A stretch of 64,000 nt of DNA, from the NCBI GenBank assembly GCA_030704615.1, contig CM060732.1, positions 73,885,053 to 73,949,052 of the forward strand, given 5' to 3'. Position numbers and translations under genes: made by a program. Shown here in pieces: positions 1 through 9,429 of the stretch. Below the pieces are notes generated by a model that worked only from the letters and a program-made list of their open reading frames with translations, was not told the origin of the DNA and made no database searches. This DNA is from Takakia lepidozioides. Taxonomy: Eukaryota; Streptophyta; Takakiopsida; Takakiales; Takakiaceae. Every line of letters begins with the position of its first letter. The stretch's first letter is position 1.

Positions 1-413
1 ATAATAAATCAATGTTAAGAAACTAAGCTTCAATCCCAAGAGTATTAAAAACAAAATATAGGTACATCATACATGTGCAAGGCACTGAAGGAGCCTAGAG
101 TACCGCACTAGTACCTATTTAATGCTTTGGGATTCGATTGCCATTAAATGTATGTCATCGACGGATGATGTCATGACTGGGTTATGAACGTCCGCCACAC
201 ACTTCTATGTGCAAAACCCGGACCCAACTATCTCGGGTTGGATCTCCCAACTCCCCGTGAAAAGCTGAAAGTTGGGAGATCGGGTTCCGATCTTTGACTT
301 TCACCGGCTGTAGTATGTCGGTTTTTGCCATCACCGGGCGAGCAGATCTCTGTCTTTGTTCTCTTTGTGTCTTTTTGTGGCTTTCTCTTCATCGCATCTA
401 GCGACCACATTGT
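1..413. other. intergenic, no gene recognised
   Basis: No coding signature was found on either strand. The stretch 180-410 is pyrimidine-rich on the plus strand and leads into the Myb/SANT-like pseudogene, so it could be its 5' flank or part of the same decayed transposon. This is inference only. Confidence 0.3.
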
Positions 414-1135
414 GTGAACAACGGGAGAGTGAAAATGATGGCTATGTTGAATGAAGAAGACTCAGATGCCCTGTATGAAACACCAATTGTGGAAACAAAT
501 GGAACACAAGTGGAGAATGGTTCAAATGACGACACCACCGAATTTGGAGCTGAGCAAGGATGCATTCCAGGAAGGGTTTACAAGAAAGGGGCATGGTTGC
601 TTTCTAAGATGATGGTTTTGCTAGCTGCAAAACGAAGCGACTGGACCAAGCATGGCCCTCAAGCAGGCTCCAAAGCCTTGCATCAATCTGCAACTTATAG
701 GTGGTAGATGGTTGAAAAAACATGTTTTCAACAAGGTGTTCTGAGAAGTGCCGAACAATGCCAAGACAAATGAGAAGGGATATCTGTAGACTTCCGTAAG
801 ATCTAGGACTACGAAAAGAAGATCCTTAGTGGGAGGAAATTGTATTACCAAATGACCCCCAGGGAAAGAAAAAAGGCCAAAATCCCCAAAACACATCTTC
901 ACCAAGAAGTGTTTGATGATCTTCCAATCGACACTTCTGCCATGGCCAGACCAAGAGGTAACACGACTTCGACGACTCTCTCCTAAATAAGTGGAAGGCT
1001 TGACCATGGTTTTCCAAGCCAACCGAGAGAAAGTCGTTGTTGCTGTAATGGATGCTCAAATTCAAGAGAACAAACGCGACGAAGAAACTCTACAGTTGAA
1101 AAGGGAAAAAATATAAGTCACCGAGGATGTAGAAG
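414..1135 (+). pseudogene. decayed trihelix (Myb/SANT-like) DNA-binding protein, possibly transposon-derived
   Basis: Reading through the plus strand gives a trihelix-like pattern: an acidic N-terminus, then a segment with LLAAKRSDW, then GVLRSAEQCQDK, DFRKI, DYEKK and SGRKLYYQM. A charged, coiled-coil-like tail around 1020-1120 contains REKVVVAVMDAQIQENK. The spacing of aromatic and basic residues matches plant trihelix or Myb/SANT-like domains, which bind DNA. Several in-frame stops break the frame. Two sit where the family normally has Trp (TGG to TGA near 768 and TGG to TAG near 812), and there is a frame break near 700, so the gene is dead. PIF/Harbinger transposons carry a Myb/SANT-like second protein, and a Harbinger transposase remnant lies at 9.85-10.8 kb, so a transposon origin is plausible. 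A host trihelix pseudogene is the alternative. Confidence 0.55.
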
Positions 1136-1264
1136 CTAGCTACATTGCCGCATTGTTGTGTTCACAAAAATATGGAGTATAGCCCGCATTTTGACATCTC
1201 ATATCCGCGGTAATAGGCCTTATGTACATTTGTTGTTCGCGGTTATAGGCCCTATGTGATCCAC

Positions 1265-1795
1265 GTCACTCTGGAACGTAAGCAGAATTCTGCTCACGGA
1301 ATTTTTCGCTTACGTGAGCGGCTTACAAACTAGCATTCCCACAATTTGTAGAGCTAGTATACGATGTGCCATAACATGTGTCCTATATCAATGTACCAGA
1401 GCACATTCCCCTTGATTACAATTGACTCAATTGAAGGTATCAAGAGCCAGTGTGTACACCAGAGCATTCAATTTGAGGCATTGTAATAGAGTCATTTTGT
1501 ACCAAAGCGAGTGTACCACTCTACCACAATATGTGTACTATAGATATATCAGAGCACTACAATTGATTACAATTGACTCAATGGTCTTGAATATACCAGG
1601 AGTTAGTGTATACTCCTATCTGTATCAAAGTATTTTGTACCAAAGCACTATAATTGATGTTTTAGCAAGGATTGTACCACAGCCCTATGACCACAATACA
1701 TTCAACGTCTTTTACTGTACCACAGTACAATAGTATTATGCACTAACTAGTTGTACCACAGTCTTACAATTGATTACGATTGAGGTGAGGTCAAT
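1265..1795 (+). repeat. AT-rich repeat array, copy 1 (inverted relative to 9430-9840)
   Basis: It opens with palindromic GCTCACG/CGTGAGC motifs (1285-1325). Irregular repeats of a roughly 150-200 bp unit follow, marked by ACCAGAGCAC, TTGATTACAATTGACTCA and TTTGTACCAAAGC. Units are visible near 1396, 1550 and 1745. The same unit occurs in the opposite orientation at 9430-9840, so the two copies flank the retrotransposon as an inverted pair. No coding potential is seen. Confidence 0.6.
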
Positions 1796-2014
1796 GTGAG
1801 GTCAATTGACAACGATTCTTCCCCCCAAATCATCACTTCTGCTCTGATTTCTAAGGGTTTTTTTTTTTTTTTTTTGGGCGCATTTGGAGATGTAGTGATG
1901 ATCATCACTTCTGCTATGATTTGTTGTGCGCATACATATCGCTACACAACTACATCGCTGTCCAAAACCACACAACACATGTGCACACCACACACTAGTA
2001 TACCACTAGTCCAA
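1796..2014. repeat. short direct duplication with poly-T tract
   Basis: The phrase ATCATCACTTCTGCT is repeated (near 1831 and 1903), each time followed by a T-rich and GCGCA-containing stretch. An 18-nt T run lies at about 1860-1877. Three ACTAGT hexamers at 1995-2025 sit at the broken left border of the retrotransposon. Confidence 0.4.
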
Positions 2015-2449
2015 CCACTAGTCCTTTAGTGCTCCCAAGTCCTTCAAACTGAATGCAAAGTAATTTCTGTAAGCCCTCAGGAACCGCCGTATACGTCATC
2101 TCTCTCATCCGGTGACAATGGGTCCGATGTCAAGCTCCCAATTGTCCTCCGTAACTGCAACCTTAAGTCCAGTGGGCTTAGAGGTAGAGGACGGGTCCCG
2201 TGGTTGCTATGCTGCAACCTCTTGAGCAGTACTCCATGCATGCTCAGTCAATGACAAGACCTCATCCTGCCCCATCATCTCATCATTGAGGACATCCTCA
2301 ACCCGAGAAGAATCCCCAACCTCATCTATCACAGCCGCCTTGGCTGCCAACTCCCTCTGAACCTCGAGCACATCCCACGTGTGCCATGGATGACTACGCC
2401 ATGCGGTCCTCACCGGCTTGCCCCCACTCACTGCCTGTACCGTCTCAGT

Positions 2450-3510
2450 AGGCAGAGAGACCATCGAGGGAAGTGTACTCCGCACTCTGCGTTGCTCAGC
2501 CAGAGCCAAGCTGATAATCCAGGTCAAGCAATTGAGATCCATTGCTTGCCCCAACACTTGACGACATGATGCCTCAGAAAGAGACGACACCGCCGTGGTA
2601 CCAGTGGTAAAACCTATTGTCCGCTCACGCTCGTCAGCATTAGGCTCCACTAACTGCTGCAACTGAGCATCCCACAGGAGGCCAGGTCCACTATCTCGGA
2701 AAGCATGCGATCGTGGGCAGCTGAGCAGTGTAGGTAATGCTGCTCGTGGTTGACCCACCTTGTTGACCACTGCCAAAGGCGAACGGTCATCGTGTCTCAC
2801 ACGCTGAGACTGCTTCCCTGTGTCCAGAATGCTATCCACTGTGAGATGTGCTGGCCACTGCACCCCATCAAATACACGCTTGAGCAGTGCGGGTGGCATC
2901 AAGTTAGTCCACCATAGCCGTGGACGATGAGCCCGTGACCCTACTGTAGCTGCATCTAGCAACACTGTTGACCCAAGCCATGACCGGACTTAATGCACAC
3001 TGACCATCACCCTGGCCCGAGAATCGCCCATCAGTGGCACATTCTCCAAGATGTATGCTGGAGATACAGCTTGATGAAGCTGCAAGTGACGCAAAACCCG
3101 CACCATCTCCCAAAACAGACCCGACCTCGAGTCTCAATCCATTGCCATGCCCGGCTGATGAATGCCCTTGGCAGGGCCAACCTGCCACTACCAGATCAAT
3201 GGAGCCAACCCGCTCCAAATCCTGCGCCCCCAGCAACAAAATGTCTGCTGGCAAGGCCTGCTGATATCCACGAATTGCAGACACCGACAACAACTCAGGG
3301 TACCGCTGCACCAACTGAGCAACATGCGTCGTGCAGTCTCATCCCTCTCCACATACAAGTAACGCCGAACTCGTACACCTGCCTGTAACACAACAGGCAA
3401 TCTGGTGCTGATCCCGCCAAACAAGTCCAGAAGACAAATGCCTTCATCCGGATACTGCCACACAATAGGTGTGGTATCCAATGGAGACAACTGAGGTGGT
3501 CCTGGTGCAA
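2450..3510 (-). pseudogene. retrotransposon-borne DNMT3-like cytosine-5 DNA methyltransferase (broken)
   Basis: The family transfers a methyl group from S-adenosylmethionine to carbon 5 of cytosine. Motifs visible on the minus strand, in order: motif I, CLLDLFGGIST (about 3436-3404), the AdoMet-binding loop; YLYVERDETAR (motif II-like); motif IV, VAGWPCQGHS, with the catalytic Cys of PCQ at about 3176-3168; motif VI, YILENVPL, with ENV at 3046-3038; motif VIII-like RAHRPRLWW (about 2911-2940); and C-terminal RERTIGF...RQVLGQAMDLN (about 2515-2650), like motifs IX-X. Motif I and motif IV lie in different frames (shift near 3315), another shift comes before ENV, and a stop lies near 2988, so this copy is dead. 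Motif style is nearest DNMT3/DRM. It sits between protease and RT, as an extra pol domain. The downstream stretch to 2207 is open but unrecognised. Confidence 0.8.
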
Positions 3511-3849
3511 TCCCCGCACTCTCCTCCCCTCCTGACGGTACAAAAGCCTCCATCCAGGCTTGTTGCACCCGTCGGTCAGCATCCCGCTGCAAATCCTTGC
3601 TCGTGCCCCACAATAGAGTCTGAGCAACCATGGTAGGCAACTCCGCCATACCATACATGTCATCCTGCTCTCCCGGAGGTGGCACATCCTCTGAATGAGC
3701 GTTGCCCTCAAGCAACTCTCTAGGCCAACTCACTGCCGCTGTGAATGCTGCTAGTGTCGGCATCTTGCCTCGCTGGGCAACCGCAACTCCTCCAATGAAT
3801 GTCACAGGGAGCTGCACACACCAGCCCTCCCCTGACTGCCATGCAGGCC

Positions 3850-4721
3850 TATAGGAAGCTGACTTCTCCCAAAAATCCAAGGTGAAGCCCATGGGGTACA
3901 ACACTGCCCCACCAACCAGGACATCGTATGAGACCGCGTCTGTCACAATGGCCTTGGCTCGCATCACTGAGCCATCTGTAGGGTGATCCGAGACTGATAG
4001 CCAACTCACGCCGTGTCATGCCCCGAGCCTGCTCCGATCCTCCCAGAGACGTCTGTATCTGGAAAGGACAAGGCTTCATATCCGCCTCCGTGAGGCCCAA
4101 GCCTGCAATAGCAGCTCTGCCCAGCATCAATGGCTGAGCTCCCGAGTCCAACAAGACCCGCAGTGGCTGGTACCTCTTGCTTGCCGGTCCACTCAAACAG
4201 AAAATGTCATCCTGGTTGTCTAACATGACAACTCTAGGTGTCACCATGGCGCGCTCAATGGCTGGCCTAGCTGACAGCTCCATCAACCTGGCAACTGCAG
4301 CTTGCCATGGCGCCGCCGTGGCAGTCTTGACCCTCAAATCCAAGGATCCCTCCGGCATTACACCTCCCACTATCTCCGCAGAAGATGAAGTAACCTCCTC
4401 ACTCTCACAGAGTGTAGCTGCCAGCCTGAACACCTCAGCTGGTCTTACCCCCGGCGTCGCAATCATGGTAGCCGAGAACAATGGAGCCTGACACACAGAT
4501 GTGGCCGCTCCTAGCAGCACACTAGCTGCCGTAGCCTTGGCAACACTAGGTAGTGGTGCTACCCGTGTAGCTTTCCCCAATGGCAAAGTAACCTCCGCCT
4601 CGGTAACAGTCGGGCGAGAACTAGGTGCCATGGATGGCGTCGACACTGTCTCCGCCAATGTGAATGACTGAGGAAGCCTAGCCTGACGGCTTGCCTCCCC
4701 ATGCTGTGGATCCAACTCCAC
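3850..4721 (-). pseudogene. retrotransposon aspartic protease (retropepsin-like), frameshifted
   Basis: The minus-strand frame from 4721 holds a long, low-complexity Ala/Thr/Pro-rich N-terminal part. It is followed by RVLLDSGAQPLMLG (about 4155-4115), the DSG catalytic aspartate motif of retroviral-type proteases. The second half of the fold continues in another frame from about 4010 (RAKAIVTDAVSYDVLVGG, about 3958-3905), so there is one frameshift near 4000. The enzyme would cleave the gag-pol polyprotein. The 4721 frame is the same as that of gag and the zinc knuckles, separated only by single stop codons. Confidence 0.7.
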
Positions 4722-4886
4722 CTCTGCACATCATGGCTCAGGAACTCGTGCTGCTCCTCGAGTCACGGATGCAGCAGACTCCACCTGCACTAGTGGTAGT
4801 GCTGCTCCACACATGAATCCCATGCCTCCCATATCTCCTCCCTCAGGAGCAGGAGGTGGACCATCCGGCCTTAGAGCCGGTACCAC

Positions 4887-5273
4887 CTAAGCTATAGCCA
4901 TGGCAGCGAGCCTCTGCTCTAGCTGCTGAAGCCGGTTGGCCATGCCTTGGTCAACCCCCTGACCTCCGCGTCTTTGGCCATGTTGAGCTTGTCCTTGGCC
5001 TGCACCTCGTCCTCTCTGGGCTGCTCCACCTCGCCCCCGACCACCATTGTTCCCTTGGGACTGGCCTGGGCGCAACTCAGGATGCAAACCATAACACTGG
5101 GCCTCTCCATGCCCGTGCTTGCCACAATGCCCACACTGCAACTGTGCAGGCTGTGCATGTGCTGGCCCTTTGCCTCCCTCTGGGCAATCCTTCTTGACAT
5201 GGGGTCCTCCACATGTCCAGCACACCACATCCGCCCGTTGTTGGCCAGCAAATGAAGGGAGATACCCCTGCAT
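4887..5273 (-). CDS. gag nucleocapsid part with two CCHC zinc knuckles
   Basis: This 128-residue minus-strand ORF contains CWTCGGPHVKKDC and CGHCGKHGHGEAQC, two C-x2-C-x4-H-x4-C knuckles that bind nucleic acid in retrotransposon nucleocapsids. An arginine/glycine/glutamine-rich basic region follows, ending in a short coiled-coil-like LQQLEQRLAAM. The ORF starts immediately after the TAG ending the capsid ORF and stays in the same frame. It is therefore probably the C-terminal part of one gag protein split by a stop mutation; stop readthrough is the alternative. It ends at another TAG. Confidence 0.75.
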   Translation of the reverse strand: MQGYLPSFAGQQRADVVCWTCGGPHVKKDCPEGGKGPAHAQPAQLQCGHCGKHGHGEAQCYGLHPELRPGQSQGNNGGRGRGGAAQRGRGAGQGQAQHGQRRGGQGVDQGMANRLQQLEQRLAAMAIA

Positions 5274-6353
5274 CTAAGGTCCTCTCTGCCCTTCCCTGAG
5301 CTTCACCTGAGCCCCCTTGTTGCCTTGAGCACGTTGAGGTAGTGGTTGGCTAGGAGCACCACTACCCCGTGGTGTCTCCTTAGCAAATCCCACCATGACC
5401 ACTCGTTCCTCCACCATGTTGAGCTCTATCCGCTCTGCCAGCAAAAACACATTTGCTAAGGTGGGTTGGGCCGCTTGTATGAGAGTTGCATCCCGCACCC
5501 TTCTCCTCAACTCCTTGTCCAATATCCCATACCAGAATTGGACTGCCTGAGCTTCCGTAACCCTTTGGGTTACATTTATCAAGCGCCATATGCGAGTGAA
5601 AGCCTCCCTCAAGCTCTCGGTCGGCTTCCGTTGGAACTCTTGCAAGCTCCGCAACTTCTCTGTCCTCACCCCTGGGTAGTTCCCTCTCAACTCTTCGAAG
5701 AACTCCACAACAGGGTTGAAGGCAGGCACGGGTGCTAGTGCTGGTGCGGTAGTGGCTTGGGTGGACGTCGTAGCTACTATACCACCAGTCCCACTAGTCC
5801 CACTGCTACTTGTTGAAGCTGCCGGTGCAGCGGCAGGTGTAGCCACTGCCCTCGTGGCTCTAGTGCCCCTAGTGATGGAGACATAGTCGGGTGACCAGTA
5901 TATCCTCCACTCCTCGATCTCAACCTCATGCCCCCGCCTGAACTCATGGTAATCATCCATAGGCGGCCCCTCAAGGTGCTGAAACAGCCCTTTCCATGCC
6001 ATGAACGGCGTAAATAGTTGTGGATTGCGCATTTGCTGCAAATCACACCAACTATCAAACTCTTGGATAAAATCATCCAACTCGATGGTGCCCACCGCCC
6101 CAGAGTACCTTCGTGGCCCCTTGGTAGCTCCATACATCTCCTCCATTGTGTCCCACAACAATGACAAAGAAACAATTTGCACCGCCGGTATGAGTCCTCC
6201 TGATTCACAATCCGAATCAGAACCTTCCGTAGAAGACATAGGAGGTGAAGGTGGCCTAAACCGCACACCTCGTCTCGTGTACCCACTAGTATCGCTAGTG
6301 CTCGAACCGGCACTGTCCCCAGCAACTAGTGGCACCTCCGTGTTGACACTCAA
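5274..6353 (-). CDS. retrotransposon gag capsid-like protein
   Basis: The open frame is 359 codons. It has an acidic Ser-rich N-terminus, then LDDFIQEFDSWC, a Thr/Ala/Pro-rich linker (GTSGTGG..TTSTQATTAPA), then FQRKPTESLREAFTRIWRL, VQFWYGILDKELRRRV and VFLLAERIEL. This is the helical retrotransposon gag pattern (Retrotrans_gag type), with the E-S-L-x-E-A-F-x-R-x-W core. Gag forms the virus-like particle that packages the element's RNA. The ORF's first codon is not ATG; the first in-frame ATG lies about 40 codons in, so the true start is uncertain. Confidence 0.75.
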   Translation of the reverse strand: MSVNTEVPLVAGDSAGSSTSDTSGYTRRGVRFRPPSPPMSSTEGSDSDCESGGLIPAVQIVSLSLLWDTMEEMYGATKGPRRYSGAVGTIELDDFIQEFDSWCDLQQMRNPQLFTPFMAWKGLFQHLEGPPMDDYHEFRRGHEVEIEEWRIYWSPDYVSITRGTRATRAVATPAAAPAASTSSSGTSGTGGIVATTSTQATTAPALAPVPAFNPVVEFFEELRGNYPGVRTEKLRSLQEFQRKPTESLREAFTRIWRLINVTQRVTEAQAVQFWYGILDKELRRRVRDATLIQAAQPTLANVFLLAERIELNMVEERVVMVGFAKETPRGSGAPSQPLPQRAQGNKGAQVKLREGQRGP

Positions 6354-6560
6354 CCGGTCATGAACATGTCCCTAACCCCCTCTCCACAAGGTAACCGGGT
6401 AGAGAACCTGTTGCGGCTTATGATTTGGAATACTAAGTTCCTAACATAGCCTACACATGTACTTGCATGACCATGGGAATATCATCAAGATACTCCTCAA
6501 ACCGCCCTCCACGAGCTTCAAAATTCGGCCTTCAAGACCACATGCCAGTCCTTAGGCAGT
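6354..6560 (-). other. retrotransposon leader just upstream of gag
   Basis: This non-coding stretch lies between gag and the low-complexity array. No primer-binding site could be assigned with confidence, and nothing else is recognised here. Confidence 0.3.
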
Positions 6561-7600
6561 CCACCAGTGCCTCCACGAGTCAGCATAGGCCGTCCACAGG
6601 TCAACACGGGCCACCACAGACCAGCACAGGCCCACACAGCTCACTGGTCACAGCCGTCACAGTCCCACAGGCCACTGGGCACAGCCTGTCACAGCCCCGC
6701 ACAGCCCGTCACAGCTCGCCACAGCCCGTCACAGCCCCACAGGCCACTGGGCACAACCTGTCACAGCCCCGCACAGCCCGTCATAGCCTCACAGGCCACT
6801 GGGCACAGCCCGTCACAGCCCGTCACAGCTCGCCACAGCCCCTCATAGCCCCCAAGGCCTCAGGCACGGCCTGACACAGCCCCTCACAACCCGTCACAGC
6901 CCCGAAGGCCTCAAGCACGGCCTGTCACAGCCCCTCACAGCCGGTCACAGCCCCAAAGGCCTCAGGCACGGCCTGACACAGCCCCTCACAGCCCCTCACA
7001 GCCCCAAAGGCCTCAGGCACGGCCTGTCACAGCCCCTCATAGCCCGTCACAGCTTGCCACAGCCCGTCACAGCCCCCAAGGCCTCAGGCACGGCCTGACA
7101 CAGCCCCTCACAGCCCATCACAACCCTAAAGGCCACGGGCACAGCCTGTCACAGCCCCAAAAGGCCACGGGCATAGCCCCTCACAGCCCATCACAGCCCC
7201 CAAGGCCACCGGCGCAGCCCGTCACAGGCCCTCACAGCCCGTCACAACCCCGAAGGCCACCGGCACAGCCCCTCACAGCCCGTCACAGCTCGCCACAGCC
7301 CCTCACAACCCCCAAGGCCTCAGGCACGGCCTGACATAGTCCCTCACAGCCCCAAAGGCCACGGGCACAGCCTGTCATAGCCCCGCACAGCCCGTCACAG
7401 CCCCACAGGCCACTAGGCACAGCCTGTCACAGCCCCTCACAGCTCGCCACAGCCCCTCACAGCCCCCAAGGCCTCAAGCACGGCCTGACACAACCCCTCA
7501 CAGCCCGTCACAGCCCCAAAGGCCTCAGGCACGGCCTGTCACAGCCCCAAAAGGCCACCGGCAGAGCCCCTCACAGCCCCTCACAGCCCCATCCATGGCC
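6560..7600. repeat. GC-rich CACAGCCC-type low-complexity array in the retrotransposon leader
   Basis: About 1 kb consists of shuffled short units: CACAGCCCGTCA, CACAGCCCCTCA, GGCCACTGGGCACAGCC and AAGGCCTCAGGCACGGCCTG. A longer order is visible, a CAGCCCC-AAGGCC-(TCAGGCAC/ACGGGCAC)-GGCCTG unit of roughly 50-100 bp repeated more than ten times. It is strongly C-rich on the plus strand, hence G-rich in the element's sense strand. Open frames crossing it are a by-product of the repeat and are not listed as genes. Confidence 0.8.
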
Positions 7601-8900
7601 GCTCTGGCAGTTTAGCCATTTCTCCAAGGGGTTTAGCCACGCCAAGCTAGGGTTTGTGTCTCTTGGACTCTAGGCTTCTTTCCATTGAGCTATGGCGGCT
7701 GTGAGGAAATCAACAAGGTATTCTTGCTCTTTCGGCTCCCACACACCACCATAGTAGCCCTAAGCCATGAGGTGGTTGCCACAAACCAAGCCTTCTTTCT
7801 CACTTAGCCTCCCCAAACACGCCACTAAACTCAATGGCAAACAACCAAGCCCTGCTGGTTCCCAGCCCTTGTGAGCACTCATTCAAGCACTCTCCTTGGC
7901 CATAGCATCTGTCTTAGAGCCTATTCCAGCCCCCTACACCTGCTGCTTCAAGAGTTGCGCTCCCTTCAAGCTTGAAGTTGAAACCCCAACTCACACAGGC
8001 CCTACAAGTGCTTTTCTTTCACTCCAAGTGGAAACCAGCCCTAGACCTTCCATTCTAGCTCTCTAAAGCTTGAAAACAAGAGCCTCAATGGGCTGAAGGC
8101 ATGCTCCACACATGCCCCACTCTCACCATAAGAGAATCAGCTCTTTTGCTTCATTTCTTGTACCCACAAACCTGAAAATACAAGCTTCAGCAGGCTGAAA
8201 ACATGCTCCACATGCCCTACAGGGAAACCAGCCCCTTCCTTCCTTTCTTGCTTGCCCTCCAAGCTTGAAGATGGAAGCTTCAATGAGTTGAATACATGCT
8301 CCACACATGCAACCTCTTCACACAAGAGATATCAGTCCCATATCTTGCCTCCTTGGCTCCTTGATGTTCTCTAAGACAAGACTAAGCACTCCACAGCCTT
8401 TGCCAAGCTCCTGAAACCCTAAGGCTTACATTTCCAGCCACAAGACACTTCTCTTGTGGTGCAAGAGCTCTTCTTCCAAGCTCTGAAACCCTAGGTGCAC
8501 ATTCCATGGCCTTGCCGCACCTCTTAGCTCCTGTTCCAGCCCTGCTCTTGACATGACAAGAGCCCTCTCAATGCTGAAGCTCGAGATTGAAACCCAATCT
8601 CACCATACTCCACAAAGTGCACTGATTTGCCCCAAGCCAAATCAGCCCTTTCGCTTGGTCTTGCAATCCTTCACACAATGAAAGCTCGCATTCCCAAGTC
8701 CAGTTCTCAGCTTTGCCACCAAAGCCACTGTAACCTGCTCTTGACTGATCATCTTCCCAATCGTGCTTGCTCATGCATGTACACAATCTGAAACCATCAA
8801 GGTGCTCTGGAATTACCTGCAGCATGGTGCTTTCATCTCTGAAGCTGAAGATCGAATGCCAAGGTCTACCACCTCGTAACCCACATTGCCTCCGCTTCTA
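7601..8900 (-). other. retrotransposon leader/LTR region with imperfect ~100-bp repeats
   Basis: No coding domain is seen. Phrases such as CAAGCTTGAAGATGGAAGC, GCTGAAAACATGCTCCACA and AGAGAATCAGCTC recur at about 100-110 bp spacing around 8060-8330, and looser copies extend to 8880. The region joins the LTR-like part (8900-9320) to the CACAGCCC array. Small ORFs here look like chance frames. Confidence 0.45.
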
Positions 8901-9320
8901 ACAACCAAGAGCTCCACGGTGTTCCTTGCATAACAACTTGGTTTTTCTCGTTCTTAAGCAAAAACCACAAGTGCTACAACTAACTCGTATCTGGCACTCA
9001 CAGATACGAGCTCATCTTTCTCGAGTGATAAAGAAGAAGAATACAAACACGAGCTCAAAAATCTGAAGCATAAACTCATGCATATATAACCTCATCACTC
9101 AAATACAAGTCAAGCCAAGTGCACCCTATGCCATGGGGAATCCACACTACGGCGCCATAGCTAGGCGCGGTGAGGCTCAACTCGAGAAAGATGAGCCTCC
9201 CGCGCTTGCCGTGAAGATAACCACTCCAGGGCCTAAATGTGCCTTGACCCCTGGATTGATACTTGGGCCAATCCCAAATGTCAATATGTAAAAGCTAGCT
9301 ATTTCCTAGCTAGTTTCACA
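8900..9320 (-). repeat. putative 5' LTR start of the methyltransferase retrotransposon
   Basis: Read in reverse complement it begins TGTGAAACTAGCTAGG and holds TTATCTTCAC, GGCTCATCT, CTCGAGTTGAGCCT and a GGATTCCCCATGG stretch. The same landmarks occur in order in the plus-strand repeat at 11478-11760, which supports this being an LTR of one family. A TATA-like GGTTATATATG lies near 9080. The LTR's inner boundary was not located. Confidence 0.5.
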
Positions 9321-9344
9321 CTAGTGGTAAGATAACTTGACAGA

Positions 9345-9425
9345 TTTATGAGTATATATATATATTGAGTATATATACATATATACATATATATGACTGG
9401 GACATATATATATATATATATAGGT
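9345..9425. repeat. TA-dinucleotide-rich microsatellite
   Basis: Runs of TATATA and TATATACATA lie immediately outside the LTR end and before the inverted repeat array. This is simple sequence with no other feature. Confidence 0.8.
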
Positions 9426-9429
9426 CATA

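Larger units (their letters stand above)
2015..9320 (-). mobile_element. 3'-truncated LTR retrotransposon (Ty3/gypsy type) carrying a cytosine DNA methyltransferase
   Basis: Read on the minus strand, the order is: LTR/leader (about 9320 to 6360), gag capsid domain (6353-5274), CCHC zinc knuckles (5273-4887), retropepsin (about 4720-3850), cytosine-C5 methyltransferase (about 3510-2450), then a short segment at 2150-2015 with RRFLRAYRNYFAFSLKDLG. That last segment resembles the stretch just ahead of gypsy-type reverse transcriptase. The element stops there, so RT, RNase H, integrase and the 3' LTR are missing. The putative 5' LTR begins with TGTGAAAC (reverse complement of the sequence ending at 9320) and contains a TATA-like stretch near 9080. 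Several in-frame stops and frameshifts show this copy is not functional. Family assignment rests on motifs alone. Confidence 0.75.

Noticed and set aside
621-1065. Overlapping minus-strand ORFs of 133 and 79 codons
   Set aside because: They are antisense to the Myb/SANT-like pseudogene and their translations show no family pattern.
6467-6874. Plus-strand ORFs of 135 and 93 codons (His/Pro/Gln/Ser-rich)
   Set aside because: They run across the CACAGCCC array; low stop density is a property of the repeat, not of coding.
8123-8325. Two overlapping minus-strand ORFs of about 60 codons
   Set aside because: They arise from imperfect ~100-bp repeats in the retrotransposon leader, with the same phrase repeated inside each translation.
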